Below are positions 37,357-42,674 of a stretch of DNA of 42,674 nucleotides, one piece after another. A model generated the notes under the pieces. That model did not search any database and was not told where the DNA came from. It saw nothing but the letters and a program-made list of their open reading frames with translations. Source of the DNA: a virus; the IMG/VR virus record IMGVR_UViG_3300027917_000078, positions 1 through 42,674 of that record, one strand, 5' to 3'. Both the position numbers and the translations under genes were made by a program. The first letter of the stretch is position 1. Each line of letters opens with the position of its first letter.

Positions 37357-37796
37357 CGGACAGACGGGCCAAGGTCACACGACTGCCGGATGGAACCTAC
37401 GAGGTCGAGGGCGTGGCCTACGTCGCGGGCCAGCCCAACGTCAACGGCATGATCTACCCGAAGGGGGTTCTGGAGAAGGCGCTGGCCGAATTCATGGCCA
37501 AGGACTTCCGCCCTGTGACGTTCGGGTGCAAGGCGCAGCCGAAGCTCGGAGACATGATCGGGGAGGTGACGGACGGCGAGATGGTAGGGAACGAGGTTCG
37601 CATGAGGATCAAGACCCTGCCATCGCATTGGGCCGCTCACGGCATGGCGGCTCGGAAGCTGGACGCCGCGCTCGCCGGCTCGGGCATCGGAGACCTGGAC
37701 GAGAAGACCAACCACATCCGCGACTTTCACATCACGTCGATCGGAATCGTCGGCGTGGGCGACGTGGAGCCTGGGAAAGCTCCCGAGGAGGACTGA
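37353..37796 (+). CDS. Prohead-protease-like N-terminal domain protein
   Basis: 147 residues. VAYVAGQPNVNGMIYPKGVLEKAL matches the N-x-NG-x-x-YP-x-x-VL opening of T4/HK97-type prohead proteases, but the GEL-x-HP catalytic His region is replaced by FGCKAQPKLGDM, so activity is doubtful. If active it would explain the L-x-E/A sites in virion proteins; if not, the real protease lies outside the window. Starts after GGAAAGCTCC. Confidence 0.5.
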   Translation: MTDRRAKVTRLPDGTYEVEGVAYVAGQPNVNGMIYPKGVLEKALAEFMAKDFRPVTFGCKAQPKLGDMIGEVTDGEMVGNEVRMRIKTLPSHWAAHGMAARKLDAALAGSGIGDLDEKTNHIRDFHITSIGIVGVGDVEPGKAPEED

Positions 37797-38086
37797 TGAT
37801 TCAGCCATTGCAAGACAGGATCGTGATCAAGCAAGCCGAGGCCGAGGAGAGGATCGGCAGCATCGTCGTGCCCACGGGCGCGCAGGAGAAGCCGCTGGAG
37901 GGCGCTGTCGTCGCCGTGGGGCCGGGCCGTGTCCTCGACAACGGTGATCGCCTGGAAGTCAGCGTCAAGGTCGGGGACACCGTGCTGTTCTCGAAATTCT
38001 CGGGCACGGAGGTCGAGATCGACAAGACGTCCTACCTGATCATCCGGGAGCCCGACGTCATCGGCATCCTGCACAGGGACGACTGA
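37796..38086 (+). CDS. groES: GroES-like co-chaperonin
   Basis: 96 residues, normal GroES length. PLQDRIVIKQAEAEERIGSIVVPTGAQ includes the mobile loop with its hydrophobic IVV, GAVVAVGPGRVLDNG and VKVGDTVLFSKFSGTEV follow the GroES strands, and DVIGIL closes the fold. It would work with a host GroEL to fold capsid protein. Two GroES-like genes in one window is unusual. Overlaps the preceding and next genes by one base. Confidence 0.9.
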   Translation: MIQPLQDRIVIKQAEAEERIGSIVVPTGAQEKPLEGAVVAVGPGRVLDNGDRLEVSVKVGDTVLFSKFSGTEVEIDKTSYLIIREPDVIGILHRDD

Positions 38087-38256
38087 TGCGATTCGTGCGC
38101 CTCGTCACGAACCATTGGGGGTGGGGCCTACGAGGCATCCGCACGTGGCTGCGCTACGGGTGGGGGAAGCCTGTCGAGCGTTGGGGAGTCGAGGGAAAAG
38201 GCCGGTACGTCAAGGTCGGGCCGGTCTCATTCGGGCCGTTCCCGGAAAGCTCCTGA
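38086..38256 (+). CDS. Very small basic protein
   Basis: 56 residues beginning in the GroES stop (TGATG). Trp/Arg/Gly rich (NHWGWGLRGIRTWLRYGWGK), ending GPFPESS, with the last codons inside GGAAAGCTCC. Function unknown; its coupling supports translation. Confidence 0.5.
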   Translation: MRFVRLVTNHWGWGLRGIRTWLRYGWGKPVERWGVEGKGRYVKVGPVSFGPFPESS

Positions 38257-38281
38257 CCTTACCTCAAGTCTGATGTATAAT
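38253..38281 (+). promoter_or_regulatory. Promoter, CTGACC-N17-TATAAT
   Basis: Perfect -10 and near-consensus -35, directly preceded by GGAAAGCTCC (38244). Confidence 0.8.
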
Positions 38282-38317
38282 GATCCTCCCCCACGCAGGG
38301 GAGGAAGGAAGGGAACC

Positions 38318-39037
38318 ATGGACAACAACCTGTCAGAGATCATCGTCATCACGGACCGTAGCTCCTCCATGAGCAGCGTGCGGGACGAGGCGATCAAGGG
38401 CTTCAACGGCTTCCTGAAGGAGCAGCAAGAGGCCGACCTGGGGAAGTGCTTGCTCACCTACTGCCAATTCAACACGGAGTACGAGATCGTCCACAACGGC
38501 ATCCCGATCGAAGCGATGAAGCCACTGGACCACCGCACCTACCAGCCGGCCGGCATGACGGCTCTGCTCGACGCGGTGGGCCGGACCATCGACGCCGTGG
38601 GCGATCGTCTCGCCAAGACGCCGGAGAGCAAGCGCCCCGGCAGCATCACCGTCGTCATCCTCACGGACGGGGAGGAAAACTCCTCTGAGGAGTACGACCT
38701 CGACAAGGTGAAGGCGATGATCGAACACCAGGCCGACGTCTACAAGTGGACGTTCGTGTTCTTGGGCAAGGGCCTCGACGCCTTCCATGGCGGGGAGCGG
38801 TTCGTCAACGCCGACCATCCGCAGATGTTCATCGGCCAGGTGTCGGACAACCCGGACGGTCAACAGCACGCCTACTTCGCGGCGAGCGCGGCGGTGCTCG
38901 GCAACCGGAGCAAGGCACTGCGAGGCGTCCAGGCATCGTTCTCGGTCCAGGAGAAGGCAGCCTACACGAGCGCTCTCACCGGAGACCATGACGACGCCGA
39001 CGCGATCAAGAACGACTCGTCGTCCACGGGCTCGTGA
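38318..39037 (+). CDS. von Willebrand factor A domain protein
   Basis: 239 residues. EIIVITDRSSSMSSVRDEAI carries the MIDAS D-x-S-x-S (Asp13, Ser15, Ser17), GMTALLDA supplies the MIDAS Thr and LTDGEENSSEEY the second Asp. vWA proteins bind partners through a metal; phage copies of this size lack other domains and often have unknown roles. Strong GGAAGGAAGG ribosome site. A GGAAAACTCC motif lies inside (38674). Confidence 0.85.
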   Translation: MDNNLSEIIVITDRSSSMSSVRDEAIKGFNGFLKEQQEADLGKCLLTYCQFNTEYEIVHNGIPIEAMKPLDHRTYQPAGMTALLDAVGRTIDAVGDRLAKTPESKRPGSITVVILTDGEENSSEEYDLDKVKAMIEHQADVYKWTFVFLGKGLDAFHGGERFVNADHPQMFIGQVSDNPDGQQHAYFAASAAVLGNRSKALRGVQASFSVQEKAAYTSALTGDHDDADAIKNDSSSTGS

Positions 39038-39258
39038 TGGACAAGCTCCATCCCAGCCTGAGTGGCATGGAAGACACGATCTACCACCTGCCGATCATCG
39101 ACGTGAAGGCGACGGTCAATCGGGGGTGGTGGACCGTGATGGTGCGGTGCGAGCCCATGGGGCCGTGGTACGAGGGGAAGAAGGATCGAAGCTACTTCTC
39201 GGCCATGGCGAAGTCGTTGGACGAGGCGATGAAGAGGACCGGCCACCGGGCCACGTAG
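39037..39258 (+). CDS. Small hypothetical protein
   Basis: 73 residues, TGATG overlap. The beta-rich core (DVKATVNRGWWTVMVRCEP) is followed by a helix. The stop abuts a palindrome. Confidence 0.55.
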   Translation: MDKLHPSLSGMEDTIYHLPIIDVKATVNRGWWTVMVRCEPMGPWYEGKKDRSYFSAMAKSLDEAMKRTGHRAT

Positions 39259-39272
39259 CGACCAGTGGTCGC
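39258..39272 (+). promoter_or_regulatory. Palindrome GCGACCAGTGGTCGC, site 2
   Basis: Identical to the site at 33999; followed 24 bases later by the ATG at 39296. Confidence 0.7.
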
Positions 39273-39295
39273 AGAATGATGATCGGGTGAGGACG

Positions 39296-39484
39296 ATGGA
39301 AAACTCCAATGAATTCGCGGAAGCGCGGCGGACGATGGCGAAGCATCTGAGGGAGGACGAGGGCCTCATGATCGGGTACCAGGCCAACGTCGCCATGCTG
39401 CTTCACGACCGCTACGGCATCACGGACTACGAGACCCGGAACCAGGCGGCCAAGGACATCCTGGCTCTCGTGTTCGAGTCGTAG
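39296..39484 (+). CDS. Small helical protein
   Basis: 62 residues; codons 1-4 (ATG-GAA-AAC-TCC) contain the GGAAAACTCC motif. EARRTMAKHLREDEGLMIGYQAN is helical. Function unknown. Confidence 0.5.
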   Translation: MENSNEFAEARRTMAKHLREDEGLMIGYQANVAMLLHDRYGITDYETRNQAAKDILALVFES

Positions 39485-39485
39485 C

Positions 39486-39689
39486 ATGTCCAGGTGGGGC
39501 CAGCACTGTCACGACTGCCCGGAGTGCGGGAAGCGGTTCAAGTGCAAGTACGACTGCACCTTGACCGGGCTGACGACCAAGCCGATCTACCCGGACCGTC
39601 CTGTCGGCCCAACGGTGCATGGGGGATCGGGAGCGATGAAGTTGGGCGGTCCGAAGCTGTGCCCCCGGTGCGGCGGTGACAGGCAATGA
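39486..39689 (+). CDS. Small zinc-type protein
   Basis: 67 residues. CHDCPECGKRFKCKYDC and CPRCGG can bind one or two zincs. Overlaps the next gene by 4 bases. Confidence 0.55.
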   Translation: MSRWGQHCHDCPECGKRFKCKYDCTLTGLTTKPIYPDRPVGPTVHGGSGAMKLGGPKLCPRCGGDRQ

Positions 39690-40066
39690 CCGACTGCCCC
39701 AACTGCGGCCGACCTGCCGATGGTCCTCTGGTAGAGTGCTTCTGTCGTCAGTGTCTTCGGGAGATTGACGCCGAGGCCCGACCCCTCATCTTCGCGTTGA
39801 ACCGTCTGCCCGGCATCACCACTGTTGAGTCGTGCTGTGGTCACGGGTCTGAGCACTTCCGCATCTGGTTCGAGGTCAGCCTGTACGAGAAGGCAGGACT
39901 GACGGCCATCGAAGCGGCCATCGCTCACGAGGACTGGCCCAACGGCGAGCGATGGCGCGTCTACCACACGCAGATGGCGTACTTCACCTGGATTCTCGAA
40001 AGCGCGGATGTAGGCCCCCACGTCATCGGTCAGTCTCGACTGCTCGCTCGCCACCTGGTAGGGTGA
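39686..40066 (+). CDS. Hypothetical protein with CPNCG ribbon
   Basis: 126 residues. CPNCGRPADG...CFCRQC is a ribbon; GITTVESCCGHGSEHFRIWFEVS resembles a small enzyme-like alpha/beta core but has no recognised motif. A promoter lies in its final codons. Confidence 0.55.
   Translation: MTDCPNCGRPADGPLVECFCRQCLREIDAEARPLIFALNRLPGITTVESCCGHGSEHFRIWFEVSLYEKAGLTAIEAAIAHEDWPNGERWRVYHTQMAYFTWILESADVGPHVIGQSRLLARHLVG
40036..40064 (+). promoter_or_regulatory. Promoter, TCGACT-N17-TAGGGT
   Basis: Lies within the end of the preceding gene; followed by GGAAAGCTCC at 40069. Confidence 0.6.
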
Positions 40067-40080
40067 TCGGAAAGCTCCTG

Positions 40081-40111
40081 CCTTCCACGCGGCAACAGGG
40101 CCGCTGGAAGG
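40081..40111 (+). promoter_or_regulatory. Leader hairpin overlapping a ribosome site
   Basis: CCTTCCA and GCGG pair with CCGC and TGGAAGG. The GGAAGGAG ribosome site of the gene at 40120 is thus partly inside the stem, which could switch translation. Confidence 0.55.
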
Positions 40112-40119
40112 AGTGCGAG

Positions 40120-40425
40120 ATGGAACGGAAGCAGCCACACGTCGGAGACCACGTTCTCTACACGGACGCGCGGGGCGGGGATCGCAACGCGATCGTCATC
40201 TGCGTGTTCGGGGACGTCGAGCAAGAGGGGTCCAGCCCCTATGGTTCGATGCCCGGGGTGAACGTCGTCATGGCCAACAGCGACCCGGAGTGTGACGATC
40301 CCTACGGTCGGCAGATCGAACGGGAGACATCGGTGGTTCACAAGACGGACCAGCCGGCGCACGGGTGCTATTGGCGATGGCCCGGCGAGGAGCGGAACCC
40401 GATCCAGGAGCCCACTGAGAAGTAG
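40120..40425 (+). CDS. Hypothetical protein
   Basis: 101 residues. VGDHVLYTDARGGDRNAIVICVFGD looks like a small beta barrel (SH3/KOW-like) opening. Function unknown. Confidence 0.55.
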   Translation: MERKQPHVGDHVLYTDARGGDRNAIVICVFGDVEQEGSSPYGSMPGVNVVMANSDPECDDPYGRQIERETSVVHKTDQPAHGCYWRWPGEERNPIQEPTEK

Positions 40426-40507
40426 GCTCTGACCGTTCGCGCGGTGCCGATGAGGTGCCTCACCGTGTCCGGTTGTCGCGTGGAAGGCAGGTAGAAGAGG
40501 GCGAGCC

Positions 40508-40741
40508 ATGCGGAAAACTCTGTTCACAGAAGAGGAGAGGCAGGCGCTTCTGTCCGAGGTCAAGAGCCCCACGTTCTACGCGATGAAGGCAGGAGCCCGA
40601 GAGGCGGCCTCGTCACTGTTCGAGGCGTCCTATCCCGAGCAGGCCAAGGGCGGCCGGGCGAAGTGGGAGAAGGTGCTGGTCGAGTTGGAGAAGGGCTTCA
40701 AGCCGGTGGTCGAGAAGGTCTACCGAGAGTACATCCAATGA
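40508..40741 (+). CDS. Small protein with MRKTLFTE N-terminus
   Basis: 77 residues. The N-terminus MRKTLFTEEERQALL has an FTE prohead-protease-type site after residue 8; the mature part would be a helical basic protein of about 69 residues. The RKTL codons contain GGAAAACTCT. The same N-terminus occurs in the next two genes. Confidence 0.6.
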   Translation: MRKTLFTEEERQALLSEVKSPTFYAMKAGAREAASSLFEASYPEQAKGGRAKWEKVLVELEKGFKPVVEKVYREYIQ

Positions 40742-41340
40742 CCTGGAAAACTCTCTTCTCAGAGGCTCGGAGGAGAGCCCTCTATGAGGCCCGGCTGCCC
40801 GAGGCGGTGATCGACATCCTGCGGGACCACGTGGAGCAGTCGGGCGACCTGGACGATGCCATCTCGGATTTCGAGAGCTACGGCGACCGTGAGATGTTCC
40901 TGCCGGGCAGGGTCAAGGCCAAGGCGTCTGACATGGCGGCCGAGCTTCGCCGCTGGAAGCCGAAGCCGCACCCGGGCAACACGACGGTCTACCATGCGAC
41001 CTCACCGCAGACGGCGGCCTTCATGCTCAAGAACGGGGTCATCCCGCAGATGAAGCCCTGGACTCTCGCGGCCCGTCGTTTCGCGGCCGGGGAGCACGCC
41101 GAATTCCAGCCCGGCGCCGGAGTCGAGCGAGGCATCTACGTGGGCAGCACGCCGCACGTCGTCTCAGGGTTCGGTCACGTCATCCTCGCGATGAAGGTGC
41201 CCAAGGCGTGGGTCAAGGTGCCGGCCGAGTTGAAGGTGTTGGGCCACCATCCCAACGACGTCGAGGGAGCCATGGAGACCGAGCACGGCGGGCTCGTGAA
41301 GGAGCCCATCCATCCTCATGCGATCAAGAGGCACCACTGA
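40738..41340 (+). CDS. ADP-ribosyltransferase-like protein with KTLFSE propeptide
   Basis: 200 residues. MTWKTLFSEA gives an FSE/A cut after residue 9. The rest has VYHATS (84-89), AAFMLKNGVIP, GIYVGSTP (132-139) and a closing strand (VILAMKVPKAW), the order expected for small ART-like folds in which H-x-T/S contacts NAD. T4 packages the ART Alt in its head and its protease trims it, so a similar injected enzyme is plausible. No catalytic Glu could be assigned; this is a weak-to-moderate family call. Confidence 0.55.
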   Translation: MTWKTLFSEARRRALYEARLPEAVIDILRDHVEQSGDLDDAISDFESYGDREMFLPGRVKAKASDMAAELRRWKPKPHPGNTTVYHATSPQTAAFMLKNGVIPQMKPWTLAARRFAAGEHAEFQPGAGVERGIYVGSTPHVVSGFGHVILAMKVPKAWVKVPAELKVLGHHPNDVEGAMETEHGGLVKEPIHPHAIKRHH

Positions 41341-41630
41341 TGAGGAAAACTCTATTCACGGAAGCAGAGAGGCAGACGCTTTGCGAGGCGGCGGCTTCTC
41401 TGGACGACATCCTGAAGGCTGTCCACGCCGAGGTGCTGGCCACGGCTGGCGAGGCCACTGACCGGCTCATCGCGAAGAGAGTCGGGATGCCCGTGATGGC
41501 CCTTCGGAAGGTGCTCGCTCAGGCGAAGGAGCAGCGCCTCGTCCGGTCAACCGTTCCCAAGACCGGCCACAAGCGAACGGTCTGGTTTCTGTCGGCGTCA
41601 GGCAAGCGGAAGGTCGGGTTGAAGAAGTAG
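41340..41630 (+). CDS. Winged-helix protein with MRKTLFTEA propeptide
   Basis: 96 residues. After MRKTLFTE/A and a helix comes VLATAGEATDRLIAKRVGMPVMALRKVLAQAKEQRLVRS plus a basic strand, a clear winged helix. If processed like its neighbours it would be packaged with, and injected beside, the DNA. The DNA encoding KTL is GGAAAACTCT. Confidence 0.6.
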   Translation: MRKTLFTEAERQTLCEAAASLDDILKAVHAEVLATAGEATDRLIAKRVGMPVMALRKVLAQAKEQRLVRSTVPKTGHKRTVWFLSASGKRKVGLKK

Positions 41631-41664
41631 CGACCATCTGAGCGACCATGCGACCACTGGTCGC
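41630..41664 (+). promoter_or_regulatory. Operator array GCGACCAT, GCGACCAT, GCGACCACTGGTCGC
   Basis: Two half-sites followed by a full palindrome, site 3 of the series. Confidence 0.7.
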
Positions 41665-41668
41665 ACCT

Positions 41669-41697
41669 GGCAAACTCCCACCTTCCCGTGCTATACC
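41669..41697 (+). promoter_or_regulatory. Promoter with GGCAAACTCC, leaderless start
   Basis: GGCAAA and TATACC are 17 bases apart; the ATG at 41704 is 6 bases further with no ribosome site. Confidence 0.45.
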
Positions 41698-41703
41698 AGT
41701 GAC

Positions 41704-42210
41704 ATGGAGCGCGTCTGCTTCATACGGCCGAAGGGGCAGCCCGGACCCGTCCTCGTGATGGGCACTGAGGCACCCACTCGGATGCTGGCGATCGTCCAGG
41801 CCGGCAACCCGTCCGAGCTAGAGCTACTCGGCTCGGTAGACGCTGCTCTCTACCCAGAGGCGTGGTGGCACGACACGCTGGCCCCCTGGCGTCTCAGGGG
41901 GGCCTGGTACCAGCCCAAGGCCCAAGTCCTCTGTCGAGTCGAGGACGCGCTCAGAGGGCGCCTGGAGGCCCCGGAGAGGCTGGACCCTCTGTACGATGCC
42001 CCGGAGCCCTCAGAGAGCCCCACAGGGCCACTAGAGCGCGTTCCCGGGCACGTCCTGGCTCAGGTCGAGACCCCGGAGGACATCGCCCGCCGGAAGTGGG
42101 CCTTCCCGGAGGTGGACCAGGCCGACCTCTACCCGCCCGTGAAGACGACCCCGGTGTCCGTGACTCGGGCCTTGCCCCTCATCAGAAAGCTCCTCCAGGC
42201 GGCAGCGTAG
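41704..42210 (+). CDS. GIY-YIG/T5orf172-like nuclease-fold protein (divergent)
   Basis: 168 residues. VCFIRPKG, VLVMGTEAPTRMLAIVQAGNPSELELLGSV and LYPEAWWHDTLAPWRLRGAWYQP follow the order of the Mug113/T5orf172 GIY-YIG domain (substrate-like first strand, R in TRM, the E in the helix, G-x-W-Y/F). The tyrosines of the GIY-YIG core are replaced, so catalysis is uncertain. The C-terminal half is Pro-rich. Leaderless start behind three operator sites. Confidence 0.5.
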   Translation: MERVCFIRPKGQPGPVLVMGTEAPTRMLAIVQAGNPSELELLGSVDAALYPEAWWHDTLAPWRLRGAWYQPKAQVLCRVEDALRGRLEAPERLDPLYDAPEPSESPTGPLERVPGHVLAQVETPEDIARRKWAFPEVDQADLYPPVKTTPVSVTRALPLIRKLLQAAA

Positions 42211-42674
42211 GATCGGCTCCAACCGCGCCTCTCTCGTCTCTCGTAAGTCCTTGATTTCATGCTCTCTCGCACCCCATACTTTGCGACCTCATGGTCGCCC
42301 TTTCTGTGATCGCTACCCACTAACTCGATCGGCCGGATTCAGCCTGTTCGCGGCCCATCTCTACCCGACCGACGAGCGGCCCCTGGACCTCTGACCGGCT
42401 TTCGAGCGGCTCAAAGATCGGCTCGTCCAGACGACGCCCCGGGAGCCCCGGCGGAACCCGTCTCGCGGACCCGCCCTCTACGAACGCGCGCACGCGCTAG
42501 GCGGCAAATCGAACCAGCCACACCCGAGCACGACCTACAGCTACAGACCATCCCCCTATAGAGGCTGCTTATGGGCCTGTCAGCGTTCTAGCGTTCCAAG
42601 CCCTGCGACAACATGGTCGCACCCGGTCCCCCAGGTTGCCGGGGAAAACTCTCATTGATGTCGCGTACTTAGCC
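42211..42674 (+). other. Non-coding end of window with two more palindromes
   Basis: No convincing gene. It holds GCGACCTCATGGTCGC (42283-42298), GCGACAACATGGTCGC (42605-42620) and a GGAAAACTCT motif at 42643, and is probably the control region of a gene to the right. The minus frame at 42129-42320 was judged spurious. Confidence 0.5.

Larger units (their letters stand above)
1157..42651. repeat. Dispersed asymmetric motif GAAANCTYC (variant GGCAAACTCC)
   Basis: About 45 forward copies by eye, for example 5104, 7757, 9182, 10278, 12512, 14048, 17429, 19174, 21592, 24264, 27685, 28963, 32189, 32714, 33437, 34017, 34477, 36791, 37343, 38245, 39299, 40070, 40513, 40746, 41345 and 42643; about 12 reverse copies, for example 1157, 10044, 16164, 20044, 26130, 30594 and 35756; and about 9 copies of the CAAACTCC variant. 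They lie in promoters, between ribosome site and ATG, just after stops, and inside genes in all three frames, so selection acts on DNA or RNA rather than protein. Confidence 0.8.

Noticed and set aside
42129-42320. Minus-strand ORF of 63 residues
   Set aside because: No ribosome site, Arg/Ser-rich, overlaps the GIY-YIG-like gene and an operator palindrome.
1-42674. CRISPR array, insertion sequence, integrase or att site
   Set aside because: Dispersed short motifs are not regularly spaced with spacers, and no transposase, integrase or long terminal repeats were seen.

Overview
The window looks like a GC-rich stretch of a large tailed-phage genome from a high-GC bacterium. The evidence is dense, mostly plus-strand coding with many 50-250 residue orphan genes, 1-4 base stop/start overlaps (ATGA, TGATG), a holin/amidase lysis pair, virion proteins carrying prohead-protease-type cleavage sites, and phage copies of cellular functions: two GroES-like proteins, an FtsZ/tubulin-like GTPase, a ParB-like protein, RNase HII, Nudix, AdoMet decarboxylase, a vWA protein, a DNA methyltransferase, a release-factor-like GGQ protein and a Pth2-like peptidyl-tRNA hydrolase. 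Host and phage lineage cannot be fixed from the sequence alone. Gene calls rest on reading frames, start sites and motifs read by eye; no database search was possible.

Layout. Positions 1-6.8 kb hold virion genes: a giant beads-on-a-string polyprotein with repeated L-x-E/A sites, a GroES-like protein and two structural proteins. Positions 6.8-10.3 kb hold a DNA methyltransferase, small genes and the FtsZ-like GTPase. Positions 10.3-15.6 kb hold more virion-type proteins and small zinc proteins. Positions 15.6-16.3 kb hold two abnormal tRNA genes running into a Pth2-like frame. Positions 16.4-29 kb are an accessory region: many short transcription units with a common sigma70-like promoter and a common 5'-leader hairpin, plus ParB, AdoMet decarboxylase (minus strand), the GGQ protein, an autoregulated ribbon-helix-helix protein, RNase HII and a DUF3268-like protein. 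Positions 29.0-30.8 kb hold holin, tmRNA and amidase. Positions 30.8-33.9 kb hold more small genes. Positions 34.07-34.47 kb hold a roughly 400-base noncoding RNA that reproduces two conserved 23S rRNA elements, the GTPase-centre hairpin (helix 43) and the sarcin-ricin loop (helix 95), inside a new scaffold closed by pairing of its own 5' and 3' ends. Positions 34.5-42.2 kb hold small genes, Nudix, GroES, the vWA protein and three proteins with a KTLF(T/S)E N-terminus that look like processed, packaged head proteins.

Three themes link the genes. (1) Translation and ribosome rescue: tmRNA, a GGQ protein lacking the codon-recognition domain, Pth2, two tRNA-like RNAs with abnormal anticodon arms, and the rRNA mimic. 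(2) Assembly: prohead-protease sites and GroES-like proteins. (3) A regulatory code: a TTGACA/TAnnnT promoter family, a covarying leader hairpin, about 60 copies of a short asymmetric motif GAAANCTYC, a palindrome GCGACCA-N-TGGTCGC near the right end, and several apparently leaderless mRNAs.
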